A stretch of DNA of 64,000 nt. Origin: Salinisphaera shabanensis E1L3A. Lineage in GTDB: Bacteria; Pseudomonadota; Gammaproteobacteria; Nevskiales; Salinisphaeraceae. The stretch is taken from positions 1-64,000 of the forward strand of contig NZ_AFNV02000003.1 of the NCBI RefSeq assembly GCF_000215955.2, read 5' to 3'. How positions within the stretch are numbered: the stretch's first letter is position 1; the number at the start of each line of letters is the position of its first letter. The notes under the pieces are model-generated. The model saw only the letters and a program-made list of their open reading frames with translations. It was not told the DNA's origin and made no database searches. Below, one piece after another: positions 7,968-16,830 of this stretch. The position numbers were made by a program, and so were the translations under genes.

Positions 7968-10658
7968 TCAGTGCGTGATCGGCTCCGGCTTGTCCGGGTC
8001 GATACCGTACTTGCGGATGGCTTCGCCCACGACCTTGCGTTCGATCTTGTCTTCGTCGGCGAGTGCCTTGAGAGCACAGACCGTGATCCAGCGGCGGTCG
8101 ACCTCGAAGAACTCGCGCAGCGCTTCGCGCGTGTCCGAACGACCATAACCGTCGGTACCGAGGGTATGGAACGCCACCGGGATATAGGGGCGAATCATCT
8201 CCGGCAGGCCACGCACATAATCGGTGGCGGCAATCGCCGGGCCCTTGGCATCGGCGAACTTCTTCGCCACGAAGCTTTGTTTGGGCTCTTCCTCCGGATG
8301 CAGCATGTTCCAGCGCTCGACCGACGCGCCATCGCGCTTGAGCTGGGTGAAGCTCGGCGCGCTCCAGACCGTGGTGCCCACGTCGAATTCGTTTTCGAGC
8401 ATGTCGGCGGCGGCGATCACTTCATGCAGGATCGTGCCCGAGCCGAGCAGGTTGACCTGCAGGTCCTTGTCCGCGCCGGACTGCGAGAACTGATACATGC
8501 CGGCGATGATGTCGTCTTCCACGCCTTCCGGCATCGCCGGATGGGCATAGTTCTCGTTCATCATCGTGAGGTAGTAGTAGACGTCGCGCTGTTCTTCGAA
8601 CATCTCGACCAGGCCACGGTGCATGATCACGGCCATCTCGTAGGAGAAGGTCGGGTCATAGGCACGGCAGTTGGGCACACAGTCGAACAGCACGTGCGAG
8701 TGGCCGTCCTGATGCTGGAGGCCTTCACCGTTGATGGTGGTTCGACCGGCGGTGCCGCCCAGCAAAAAGCCGCGAGCACGCATGTCGCCGGCAGCCCAGC
8801 AGAAGTCGCCCACGCGCTGGAAGCCGAACATCGAATAGAAGGCATAGAACGGAATCATCGTCTTGCCGTGATTCGAATAGGCCGTGGCCGCCGCGATGAA
8901 CGACGACATGGCGCCGGCTTCGGTAATGCCTTCCTCGAGAATCTGGCCCTTGACCGATTCCTTGTAGAAGGCGAGCTGGTCCGAATCCTCGGGGACGAAC
9001 AGCTGGCCGACCGGCGAGTAGATACCCAGGCTACGGAACATGCCTTCCATGCCGAAGGTACGTGCCTCGTCCGGAATGATCGGGACGATACGGTCCTTGA
9101 TGTTCTTGTCGCGGGTGAGGATCTGCAGGATGCGCGTGAACACCATGGTGGTGGCCATTTCGCGCTCGCCGGAGCCCTGCAGCAGCTTGTCGAAGGCGGA
9201 AAGCTCGGGAATCTGGAGCTTGTCGCCTTCGGTACGCCGCTGCGGCAGATAGCCGCCCAGTTCCTTGCGCCGGGCCTTGAGATACTGGATCTCTTCGGAG
9301 TCTTCATCCGGCTTGTAGAAGGGCGCGTCGGCGATCTTGTCGTCGTCGACCGGAATTTCGAAGCGATCGCGGAATTCCTTGAGCGCGTCTTCGCCCATCT
9401 TCTTCTGCTGATGGGTGATGTTCTGACCTTCGCCAGCCTCGCCCATGCCGTAACCCTTGACCGTCTTGGCCAGAATCACGGTCGGCCGCCCGTTCTTGTT
9501 GTTCACGGCGGCGTGATAGGCCGCGAACACCTTGTGCGGGTCGTGGCCGCCGCGGTTGAGGCGGCGGATGTCCTCGTCGGACATCGAGGCGACCATTTCC
9601 TTGAGCTCCGGATACTTGCCGAAGAAATTTTCGCGGGTATAGTCGCCACCGTTGGCCTTGAACGCCTGGTATTCGCCGTCGACGGTTTCGTTCATCAGCT
9701 CGACGAGCTTGCCGTCGTGGTCCTGGGCCAGCAGGCCATCCCAGAGCGCGCCCCAGATGACCTTAATGACGTTCCAGCCGGCACCACGGAACGAGCCTTC
9801 GAGCTCGTTGATGATCTTGGAGTCGCCGCGTACCGGCCCGTCCAGGCGCTGCAGGTTGCAGTTGACCACGAAGATGAGGTTATCCAGGCCTTCGCGGGCC
9901 GCGATATCGATCGCGCCCATGGATTCGGGCTCGTCCATCTCGCCGTCGCCACAGAAGCACCAGACGTGGCGGCCTTCGTTGTCTTCGATGCCGCGATCCT
10001 GCATGTAGCGCATGAAGCGCGCCTGGTAGATCGCGTTGATCGGGCCGATGCCCATCGACACCGTCGCGAACTGCCAGTAGTCCGGCATCAGCCAGGCGTG
10101 CGGATAGCTCGACAGGCCCTTGCCGGTGGATTCGGCGCGGAAGTTGTAGAGCTGGTCTTCGTTGATCCGTCCTTCAAGATAAGAGCGCGCATAGATACCC
10201 GGCGCAGAATGGCCCTGGATATACACCAGATCGCCGCCATGATCGTCGCTGGGCGCATGCCAGAAGTGGTTGAAGCCCACTTCATAGAGCGTGGCCGCCG
10301 AGGCATAGCTGGCGATATGCCCGCCGACGCCTTCGTGGTGACGGTTGGCCTGTACGACCATGGCCATCGCATTCCAGCGGATGATCGAACGAATACGCCA
10401 CTCGATGGCTGGATCGCCGGGCGAGCGTTCTTCCAGATGCGGCGGGATCGTATTGATATACGCCGTATTCGGCGAATACGGAATATAGGCACCCGAACGG
10501 CGGGAACGCTCGATGAGCATTTCCAGCAGATAGTGGGCCCGTTCCGGACCTTCGATCTCGATAACGGCATCGAGTGCGTCGCGCCATTCGGCGGATTCCT
10601 GCGGATCGACGTCTTCGACGTCGTCGGCGTGCTCGGGGTGCGGGCTCGCCTGGGCCAT
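7968..10658 (-). CDS. aceE: Pyruvate dehydrogenase E1, homodimeric type
   Basis: 896 aa, the usual length for the single-chain E1 of gammaproteobacteria. The thiamine-diphosphate motif GDGEMDEPES is at about residues 237-246 and is followed by NLIFVVNCNLQRLDG. It decarboxylates pyruvate and acetylates the E2 lipoyl groups. The start ATG (10658-10656) has a clear AAGGAG Shine-Dalgarno. First gene of aceE-aceF-(TA)-lpdA. Confidence 0.97.
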   Translation of the reverse strand: MAQASPHPEHADDVEDVDPQESAEWRDALDAVIEIEGPERAHYLLEMLIERSRRSGAYIPYSPNTAYINTIPPHLEERSPGDPAIEWRIRSIIRWNAMAMVVQANRHHEGVGGHIASYASAATLYEVGFNHFWHAPSDDHGGDLVYIQGHSAPGIYARSYLEGRINEDQLYNFRAESTGKGLSSYPHAWLMPDYWQFATVSMGIGPINAIYQARFMRYMQDRGIEDNEGRHVWCFCGDGEMDEPESMGAIDIAAREGLDNLIFVVNCNLQRLDGPVRGDSKIINELEGSFRGAGWNVIKVIWGALWDGLLAQDHDGKLVELMNETVDGEYQAFKANGGDYTRENFFGKYPELKEMVASMSDEDIRRLNRGGHDPHKVFAAYHAAVNNKNGRPTVILAKTVKGYGMGEAGEGQNITHQQKKMGEDALKEFRDRFEIPVDDDKIADAPFYKPDEDSEEIQYLKARRKELGGYLPQRRTEGDKLQIPELSAFDKLLQGSGEREMATTMVFTRILQILTRDKNIKDRIVPIIPDEARTFGMEGMFRSLGIYSPVGQLFVPEDSDQLAFYKESVKGQILEEGITEAGAMSSFIAAATAYSNHGKTMIPFYAFYSMFGFQRVGDFCWAAGDMRARGFLLGGTAGRTTINGEGLQHQDGHSHVLFDCVPNCRAYDPTFSYEMAVIMHRGLVEMFEEQRDVYYYLTMMNENYAHPAMPEGVEDDIIAGMYQFSQSGADKDLQVNLLGSGTILHEVIAAADMLENEFDVGTTVWSAPSFTQLKRDGASVERWNMLHPEEEPKQSFVAKKFADAKGPAIAATDYVRGLPEMIRPYIPVAFHTLGTDGYGRSDTREALREFFEVDRRWITVCALKALADEDKIERKVVGEAIRKYGIDPDKPEPITH

Positions 10659-10703
10659 AAGGCGCTCCTTGAAAATAGGTCGATTGAAGACAGTCTGAAA
10701 CCG

Positions 10704-10733
10704 ATACTACGCCCGCATTTCCAGGCGAGACAA
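10704..10733 (-). promoter_or_regulatory. Possible sigma-70 promoter of aceE
   Basis: On the minus strand TTGTCT and TAGTAT are separated by 18 bp and lie about 45-75 bp before the aceE start. The match to TTGACA/TATAAT is moderate, so this is a prediction only. Confidence 0.35.
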
Positions 10734-10800
10734 CTGGCCGTGCTCCGGTATGGATGGCATGCTTTCAGCCTTTCTCGATTATGCTGCGTTGCACTATAGA

Positions 10801-11808
10801 ATGACCACCCCCGACGCCGCCGCGGCAAAGCCCCCGTTGCGCCTGCCATCACGCCGCCATACGGTATCGAACGGTGAGCGTCGTGTCGGGGTGGAACTTG
10901 AATTTACCGGACTGTCGATCGAGCGTATCGGCGAGATCGTTCACCACGCGCTCGGCGGCGAAATCCGCCCGCACAGCGCATACGAATACACCGTGGCGAA
11001 TACGCCATTGGGCGATTTTGCCATCGAGCTCGACTATGCGTTCTTGAAAGAGCGCGGCCGGCGCGAAAGCCAGCCGGGCCTGCTCGATGAAATCGAACGC
11101 GTCTCTGAAGACGTGCTGGGGGCGGTCGCCAAACGGGTGGTGCCGTTCGAAATCGTCGGCCCGCCAATCGCCATCAGCGAACTACATGCCATAAACCCGC
11201 TGATCGCCGCATTGCGCGAAGCAGGCGCGCGCGGCACGAGCCAGTCGGCGATCTATGCCTTCGGGCTGCATCTCAACCCCGAGCTGCCGGATCTGGAAAC
11301 CGACACGCTGCTGGGTTATATCCGCGCCTTCGCGGTCGCCTTCGACTGGCTCAAACGGGTGAGCGAAATCGATATCAGCCGGCGCGTCTTCCCGTATATC
11401 CAGCCGTACACCAAGGCCTATGTACGCAAGGTGTGCGACCCGGCCTATGCGCCGACGCGCGATCAGCTCATCGACGATTACCTGGTCGAAAACGCCAGCC
11501 GAAACCGTGCGCTGGATATGCTGCCGGTGTTCGCCTATCTCGATGAAGCGCGTATTCGCGCCGCGGTTTCCGACGGACTGATCAAGGCGCGGCCGACGCT
11601 GCACTATCGTCTGCCCAATTGCGAAATCGAGCAGCCGGGCTGGGATTTGCATCCGGCCTGGAACCATTGGCTGGTAATCGAGGAACTGGCAGCCGACCCC
11701 GCGCGCCTGCGTGAGATATGTGTCGACTACTGCGAAACACTCGACCGGCCGTTCGGCGACTGGTTCGGCCGCTGGAGTCACGTGTTCGAACAGTACCTGC
11801 AGCGCTGA
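10801..11808 (+). CDS. Amidoligase family protein (Amidoligase_2-like)
   Basis: 335 aa from ATG 10801; in-frame ATGs at 10750 and 10759 would add 14-17 residues, and no start has a strong Shine-Dalgarno. The family mark is RRVGVELEFTGLSIERI near the N-terminus, the GxELEF strand of glutamine-synthetase/gamma-glutamylcysteine-ligase-fold amidoligases, followed by FAIELDYAFL. These enzymes make ATP-dependent amide bonds between a carboxylate and an amine, often for peptide or polyamine conjugates; the substrates here are unknown. A class I glutamine-amidotransferase-like gene follows 8 nt later, a recurring pairing for this family. Divergent from aceE. Confidence 0.8.
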   Translation: MTTPDAAAAKPPLRLPSRRHTVSNGERRVGVELEFTGLSIERIGEIVHHALGGEIRPHSAYEYTVANTPLGDFAIELDYAFLKERGRRESQPGLLDEIERVSEDVLGAVAKRVVPFEIVGPPIAISELHAINPLIAALREAGARGTSQSAIYAFGLHLNPELPDLETDTLLGYIRAFAVAFDWLKRVSEIDISRRVFPYIQPYTKAYVRKVCDPAYAPTRDQLIDDYLVENASRNRALDMLPVFAYLDEARIRAAVSDGLIKARPTLHYRLPNCEIEQPGWDLHPAWNHWLVIEELAADPARLREICVDYCETLDRPFGDWFGRWSHVFEQYLQR

Positions 11809-11816
11809 ACGCCGAT

Positions 11817-12488
11817 ATGGCGCGCGTTCGACCTACAATCGCCGTAACGGGCAAGGCCAGCCGTTGGGCGCCGGGCTGGTGGGCTGCATGGCTTGCTATC
11901 GCGCTTGCCGGCGGCCGGGCCGTGCGTGCCACACCGCGCCATCCCATGCCCAAGCCTATCGACGGCCTGTTGATCGGCGGCGGTGACGATATCGCCACCG
12001 ATCTCTACGGGGCGAGTGCGGCCTACGACAACACGGCCGATCGTGCCCGCGATGCGTTTGAACTGGCAGGCATCAAACAAGCCTTGGCCGAGCACAAGCC
12101 CGTGCTCGGCATTTGTCGCGGTGCGCAACTGATCAATGTTGCCGCAGGCGGCACGCTATACAGCGATATCAGCAATCTGCGCCGCTCGACATCGAACCGC
12201 GTGAATGTCTTGCCGTGCAAACCCGTCGCTATCAAGCGCCGGTCGCGGTTGGCCGCCGTCTTCGGTGACCGCCGCCTGCGCGTGAACAGTTTGCATCATC
12301 AGGCCGTGCATACACTCGGGCGCCAAGTCGTTGCCACCGCTCGCGATGCCGATGGCTTCGTGCAGGCGATTGAAGCGTGCGACGCGCGTTTCGTGATAGG
12401 CGTGCAATGGCACCCGGAATATCTGTGTTATCAGCGCGCCCAGCGCCGGCTGTTTCGAGCGCTGGTCGAGGCCTGCCGCGGCGGCTGA
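11817..12488 (+). CDS. Class I glutamine amidotransferase-like hydrolase (peptidase C26 / PuuD-like)
   Basis: 223 aa, starting at ATG 11817, 8 nt behind the amidoligase. It has the nucleophile elbow LGICRGAQLINV and the His-Glu pair in GVQWHPEYL, so the Cys-His-Glu triad of class I GATases and gamma-glutamyl hydrolases is intact. PuuD-like enzymes split gamma-glutamyl amide bonds of polyamine conjugates. Next to an amidoligase, a matching cleavage or editing role is plausible but inferred. The region before the first conserved block (DGLLIGGGDD) is shorter and more hydrophobic than in PuuD. Confidence 0.82.
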   Translation: MARVRPTIAVTGKASRWAPGWWAAWLAIALAGGRAVRATPRHPMPKPIDGLLIGGGDDIATDLYGASAAYDNTADRARDAFELAGIKQALAEHKPVLGICRGAQLINVAAGGTLYSDISNLRRSTSNRVNVLPCKPVAIKRRSRLAAVFGDRRLRVNSLHHQAVHTLGRQVVATARDADGFVQAIEACDARFVIGVQWHPEYLCYQRAQRRLFRALVEACRGG

Positions 12489-12519
12489 CCCGCCGTCGAG
12501 CGCATTATCGCCGCTCATA

Positions 12520-12551
12520 AAAAAGGCCGCCCCATGAGGACGGCCTTTTTC
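12520..12551. terminator. Bidirectional terminator between converging genes
   Basis: AAAAAAGGCCG ... CGGCCTTTTT forms a stem flanked by A and T runs, so it can stop the amidotransferase transcript (+) and the csbD transcript (-). Confidence 0.8.
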
Positions 12552-12563
12552 AGCGGCATGACG

Positions 12564-12770
12564 CTAGAGATATTTTCGCTCGAATTCCTTGAGCATCTCT
12601 TCCGCTTTTTCCTTGCTCTCGCCGTACTTCTCCTGGACCTTGCCCAGCATGTTCTGGCGTTTGCCCTGGGTTTCTTCAACTTCGTCGTCGGTCAGACGGC
12701 CGAAATGCTCGCGGGCCTTACCCTTGACGCGATCCCAGCGGCCTTCCCATTTGTCGTCGGATTCTGCCAT
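12564..12770 (-). CDS. CsbD family stress-response protein
   Basis: 68 aa, highly charged and helical. DKWEGRWDRVKGKAREHFGRL followed by LTDDEVEETQGKRQNMLGKVQEKYG (here split for reading) matches the CsbD-like family, whose members are often induced by general stress and whose biochemical function is unknown. Single gene, own terminator downstream, divergent from nothing nearby. Confidence 0.9.
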   Translation of the reverse strand: MAESDDKWEGRWDRVKGKAREHFGRLTDDEVEETQGKRQNMLGKVQEKYGESKEKAEEMLKEFERKYL

Positions 12771-12846
12771 GACAGATTTTCCGTTTGAGTGGTGATCCGA
12801 CTATACCGCATTGCAGCGACTTTGCCAGCCACCACTGAAAGCGTTA

Positions 12847-13707
12847 TCAATCGCCCTTGTCGACGTCGCTGTCGTCGCGTTCGGAATCGCTATAGGCCAC
12901 CTGGGCATAGTTGACCGCGGCCACCATGGCCACGCCACCGAGCACGTTGCCAAGAATGGTCGGCACGAAGAACACGCTGAAGAACTCCATCATGCCGTGG
13001 CCGCCGGTGAACACGCCATAGAGGGCGGCGACAGAGCCAGCAATGATGTGCGGGAAATGTGCCAGGCCTATCACATAGGTGACCAGGATGATTACGCCCA
13101 CGCGCGCGGTTTCGGCGAACGGCATCAGCCAGAGCATGAGCGCGACCAGCCAGCCGGCGAATATGGCGCGCACGAACATGGTGGCAAAGCCGTTTTCGTA
13201 TTCCTTGGCGGCGATCGATGCCAGGGCGCCATTGATCTTGGGGTCGAGTACGTCGAAGTACGACATCATGAACGCAAAGATCGCTGTGCCGACGATATTG
13301 GCGATGAGCACCACGACCCAGAGATTGGCCGTACGCAAGATCGTAGACAGCCGGCGTACACGCAAGACTTCAAGTACCGGCGTAAGCGTATTCTCGGTAA
13401 ACAGCTGCTGGCGCCCGAGAATGACGAACAGAAAGCCGATCGAGTAACCGAAGCTGGCAATGATCGGGCGCCAGGCCGATTCCGGCGTATAGCTATAGAG
13501 TAGGGCCTGGGCGATGAACGAAAACCCCATTGACAGACCGGCCGCCAGCGCGGAGAACGCCAGCCCGGTCAATGGGCGGGTCAGTTCAGATTCGGCTTCA
13601 CGCCGGATCGCTTCGTAGACTACCGCAGCGCTCGGCGCTTCGCGACGGCGTGCATCCCGCTTCTGACTGGAATCGAGATCGTGTTCTGTGTGTTGCTGTT
13701 CGGCCAT
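12847..13707 (-). CDS. Formate/nitrite transporter (FNT) family channel
   Basis: 286 aa with a charged cytosolic N-terminus (about 45 residues) and six membrane segments. Family features include LTGLAFSALAAGLSMGFSF, the ENTLTPV segment in the second re-entrant region, the PFAETARVGVIIL segment and AHFPHIIAGS near the second broken helix. FNT pentamers conduct small monovalent anions such as formate, nitrite or hydrosulfide. The long hydrophilic N-terminus and general pattern are closer to the YfdC-like subgroup than to FocA. No formate enzyme gene is adjacent, so the substrate is open. Confidence 0.87.
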   Translation of the reverse strand: MAEQQHTEHDLDSSQKRDARRREAPSAAVVYEAIRREAESELTRPLTGLAFSALAAGLSMGFSFIAQALLYSYTPESAWRPIIASFGYSIGFLFVILGRQQLFTENTLTPVLEVLRVRRLSTILRTANLWVVVLIANIVGTAIFAFMMSYFDVLDPKINGALASIAAKEYENGFATMFVRAIFAGWLVALMLWLMPFAETARVGVIILVTYVIGLAHFPHIIAGSVAALYGVFTGGHGMMEFFSVFFVPTILGNVLGGVAMVAAVNYAQVAYSDSERDDSDVDKGD

Positions 13708-13822
13708 GCTTGGCGTTTTCCGTAGCGGTGGTCAGTCATCAATGATATGCGCTTTTCATAGCTTGCAACGGCCTCGCCGACACAAACTCGCGCGATTTAA
13801 TTGTGCGTCATATCATCGAGTA

Positions 13823-14614
13823 ATGCCTCGTTTTTTTTTGCTGCTGGCGGTAATCCTCACGGCCCTGCTTTCGACCGCCTGTCCGGCCCAGACAGCGGCC
13901 ACGAATACGGCACGTATCGCTGCCCAGCTCCCGCATGATGCATCTGCCTTCACCCAGGGCCTGCTGTTTTATGACGGGGCGCTGTTCGAAAGCACGGGCA
14001 AGTATGGACACTCCCGGCTACGGCGTGTGAACCCCGATACCGGAGCGATTGACCGGCAAATCAGCCTGCCACGCCGCTATTTCGGAGAAGGGCTGGCACG
14101 CGTCGATGACCGGTTGTTCTGGCTGACCTGGCGCGCCGGTCGGGCATTCGTACTCGATGCGAACACATTCGAACAGCTGGGCACGCGCCGTTACGACGGC
14201 GAAGGCTGGGGCCTGACATACGACGGCCACCACCTGATCATGAGCGATGGCAGTGCCACGTTGCGGGTACTTGATCCGGCCGATTTCACCGTGGTCCGAC
14301 GTATCGATGTGCATGACCACGATCGCGCCGTCGACAAGCTCAACGAACTGGAATATATCGACGGCGAGATCTGGGCCAATATCTGGTATTCGGACCGTAT
14401 TGCGCGGATCGACCCGGACAGCGGCGACGTCGTGGCCTGGCTCGATGCCCGCGCGCTGCGCGACGCCGTGGCCGGCAGCGACGATATCAATGTGCTCAAC
14501 GGCATTGCCTGGGATGCCGAAGCAGAGCGCGTCTATCTCACCGGCAAGTACTGGCCGACGCTTTTCATAATCGAGCGGCCCGGCCGCGAAGCGTCGACCG
14601 GGGAGGCACGTTAG
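13823..14614 (+). CDS. Glutaminyl-peptide cyclotransferase (bacterial beta-propeller type), lipoprotein
   Basis: 263 aa from ATG 13823. The N-terminus has a signal with lipobox LLSTAC, so it is probably anchored in the envelope. The body is the five-bladed propeller of the plant/bacterial glutamine cyclotransferase family: FTQGLLFYDGALFESTGKYG, EGWGLTYDGHHLIMSDGS, LNELEYIDGEIWANIWYSD and LNGIAWDAEAERVYLTGKYW. The enzyme turns N-terminal Gln of peptides into pyroglutamate. Its stop overlaps the convergent ectC-like stop by 4 nt. Confidence 0.88.
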   Translation: MPRFFLLLAVILTALLSTACPAQTAATNTARIAAQLPHDASAFTQGLLFYDGALFESTGKYGHSRLRRVNPDTGAIDRQISLPRRYFGEGLARVDDRLFWLTWRAGRAFVLDANTFEQLGTRRYDGEGWGLTYDGHHLIMSDGSATLRVLDPADFTVVRRIDVHDHDRAVDKLNELEYIDGEIWANIWYSDRIARIDPDSGDVVAWLDARALRDAVAGSDDINVLNGIAWDAEAERVYLTGKYWPTLFIIERPGREASTGEAR

Positions 14615-15012
14615 CGCTGGAGCACGCTGCCGTCGTCGTCGAGCAACGCATAGCTGCCCTGTTCGTCGTGATCTTCGGGGCCGACCAGCGATGGCGAAAA
14701 GCAGCACAGCACGGTCATGCCTTTTTCGCTGGAGAGAATATGCTGCTGGTGCTTGTCCAGCGCGTAGAGCACGCCGGGCTTGAGATCCCACTTGCCGCCT
14801 TCGGTGAGGTCCTCGATCTGGCCTTCACCCTCAATACAGATCACGGTTTCCTTGTGGTTTTTGTACCACATGTGCAATGCACAGCCGGGTTTGACGTAGG
14901 TTTCGTGGAAGGAATGCCCCATGCCGTCGGCACGCAGCGTGTAGCGGCGGCTAATGAACTTTTCTTCGTCGACCGCCGTTTTTTCGGCGTCTTCGTGATC
15001 TCGTACGATCAT
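14611..15012 (-). CDS. ectC: Ectoine synthase-like cupin (solitary)
   Basis: 133 aa, the length of EctC. The start MIVRDHEDAEKT, the central MWYKNHKETVICIEGEGQIEDL, LKPGVLYALDKHQQHIL and CCFSPSLVGPEDHDEQGSY follow EctC closely. EctC cyclises N-gamma-acetyl-diaminobutyrate to ectoine in a cupin barrel. No ectA or ectB is adjacent: both neighbours are unrelated. Solitary EctC proteins are known and may use imported precursor or have another substrate, so the function is less certain than the family. Confidence 0.85.
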   Translation of the reverse strand: MIVRDHEDAEKTAVDEEKFISRRYTLRADGMGHSFHETYVKPGCALHMWYKNHKETVICIEGEGQIEDLTEGGKWDLKPGVLYALDKHQQHILSSEKGMTVLCCFSPSLVGPEDHDEQGSYALLDDDGSVLQR

Positions 15013-15461
15013 CGTTGTACTCCTGGTTTGAACCGATCGATCGCCCAGGCACCGCGAAGCGCCGGGCTTTTCAGAGGGCGCACACGGTAACGATGTCGAA
15101 ACGCACGAAGAATCCGGCCAAGTACGGACGCGCTCGTTCCCAAAGTGTCCGCACTGGCACGGGCTCAGACGCCCACATAAGGTTCAAGTAGATCGCGCTT
15201 CGCGAACGCGCCGCTTTTCACCGAGGGAGGTATATCAGCGAACGTACAGACCGGGCCATGTTCGGGTTGGTGTTGAATCAGCGCACGGTCGAGTGCATCC
15301 GTGCTGAAAAGCCCATGGCGCCAGTGATATCGAGAAAGGAACGGATCGTGGCGTGCCCCCAGCACATCAATAGGAGCCGAGTGACAAGGAAAATGGTCGC
15401 GCTATCTCTACCGGGCATGACGTATGCCCTGATGTTCGCACGGCTCAATCGGGGCGCGTAC
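15013..15461. other. 449-bp intergenic region without a recognised gene
   Basis: No tRNA, terminator or known gene is apparent. A 66-codon minus-strand frame (15165-15365) reads like ordinary protein (DPFLSRYHWRHGLF, FADIPPSVKSGAFAKRDLLE) but starts without a Shine-Dalgarno and matches nothing I know; it could be a gene remnant. Confidence 0.5.
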
Positions 15462-16820
15462 CTACTTGCCGATACAAAAGCTCGAGAAGATAGCGCCAAG
15501 CAGGTCGTCGCTAGTGAAGGCGCCCGTAATCTCGCCCAACGCGTTCTGCGCGGTTCGTAGTTCCTCCGCCAGCAACTCGCCGGCCGCGTCGACAACCAGC
15601 CGTTCATGGCCGATCTCCAGCGCGGCATCCGCCCGCGAGAGAGCATCCAGATGACGGCGCCGCGCCACAAACGCCGGCGTGGCGTCTTCGTTCATTCCCG
15701 CGGCCTGTTTCAAATGGGCAGCCAGCGCGTCGAAACCGGCGCCGGTAGTTGCCGACACGCCGATATGTTCGTAATCCTGGCCGCGACGCAGGCCAGCCGG
15801 TGCGCCGCTGAGATCAATCTTGTTGGCGACCACGGTTACCGGGCATCGATTGCCGATTTCGGCCAACAGGGCCTGCTCATCGCAACCTAATCCGGACGTA
15901 TCGTCGACGACCAGCAGCACGTGATCGGCATGTTCGATCTCGGCCTTGGCGCGACGTACGCCTTCCGCCTCGATCGGATCGGCCGTTTCGCGCAGGCCGG
16001 CGGTATCCACGAGCGTTAACGGCAGACCATCGATCGAGAGTTGTTCATGCAACACGTCCCGCGTGGTGCCCGCGATATCGGTGACAATCGCCGTATCGCG
16101 CCGCGCCAGGCGATTGAGCAGGCTCGACTTGCCAACGTTGGGCGCGCCGAGAATGACCAGACGTAGGCCTTCTCGCAGGCTGGCCCCCTGGGCTGCCTGG
16201 CCACGCAACGTCTCCAATCGCTGTCTTATCGCGTTCAGCCGGCGCTCGATCTCGCCGTCGCCGAGGAAATCGATATCGTCCTCGTCGGGAAAATCGATAG
16301 CGCCTTCGGTATACACCCGCAGCTCGATGAGCGCTTCGACCAGTGCGTTCACCTCGCGTGAAAACACACCTTCAAGCGAGCGCATGGCCGCGCGTGCCGC
16401 AGCGCTGCTGCCGGCATCGATGGTGTCGGCAATCGCTTCGGCCTGATCGAGGCTCAACTTGTCGTTGATAAAAGCCCGCCGCGAAAATTCGCCGGCTTCG
16501 GCCAGACGAACGCCGAGTTCGAGCAGGCGTGCGAGCAGCATGTCGACAAGCACCGGACTACCATGGCCTTGGAGCTCAAGCACGTGCTCGCCGGTAAACG
16601 AGGCCGGGGCAGCAAAATACAGGGCAACGCCACGATCGATGGCCACACCATCCGCATCGACAAACGCACACACACGCGCCTGGCGCGGCGATGGCAGCCC
16701 GCCGATCAGGGCAGCGGCGATCTCCGGTACTCGTGAGCCGGAGATACGGACAACCGCAACGCCCGCCCGGCCCGCGCCGCTGGCGAGCGCGGCGACGGTA
16801 TCGTCGGCCGAGCTCGTCAT
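15462..16820 (-). CDS. mnmE: tRNA uridine-5-carboxymethylaminomethyl modification GTPase MnmE
   Basis: 452 aa. The order is an N-terminal tetrahydrofolate-binding domain (GRAGVAVVRISG...), a helical domain and an inserted G domain with P-loop GAPNVGKSS, G3 DTAG and G4 NKID. It ends in the invariant FCIGK, whose Cys is characteristic. With MnmG it modifies the wobble uridine of several tRNAs. It is the last gene of rpmH-rnpA-yidC-mnmE, 10 nt behind yidC. Confidence 0.97.
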   Translation of the reverse strand: MTSSADDTVAALASGAGRAGVAVVRISGSRVPEIAAALIGGLPSPRQARVCAFVDADGVAIDRGVALYFAAPASFTGEHVLELQGHGSPVLVDMLLARLLELGVRLAEAGEFSRRAFINDKLSLDQAEAIADTIDAGSSAAARAAMRSLEGVFSREVNALVEALIELRVYTEGAIDFPDEDDIDFLGDGEIERRLNAIRQRLETLRGQAAQGASLREGLRLVILGAPNVGKSSLLNRLARRDTAIVTDIAGTTRDVLHEQLSIDGLPLTLVDTAGLRETADPIEAEGVRRAKAEIEHADHVLLVVDDTSGLGCDEQALLAEIGNRCPVTVVANKIDLSGAPAGLRRGQDYEHIGVSATTGAGFDALAAHLKQAAGMNEDATPAFVARRRHLDALSRADAALEIGHERLVVDAAGELLAEELRTAQNALGEITGAFTSDDLLGAIFSSFCIGK

Positions 16821-16830
16821 CGGCTATCGA

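Noticed and set aside
7938-10799. 953-codon plus-strand frame opposite aceE
   Set aside because: Antisense shadow; the minus strand encodes full-length E1 with intact motifs and a good Shine-Dalgarno.
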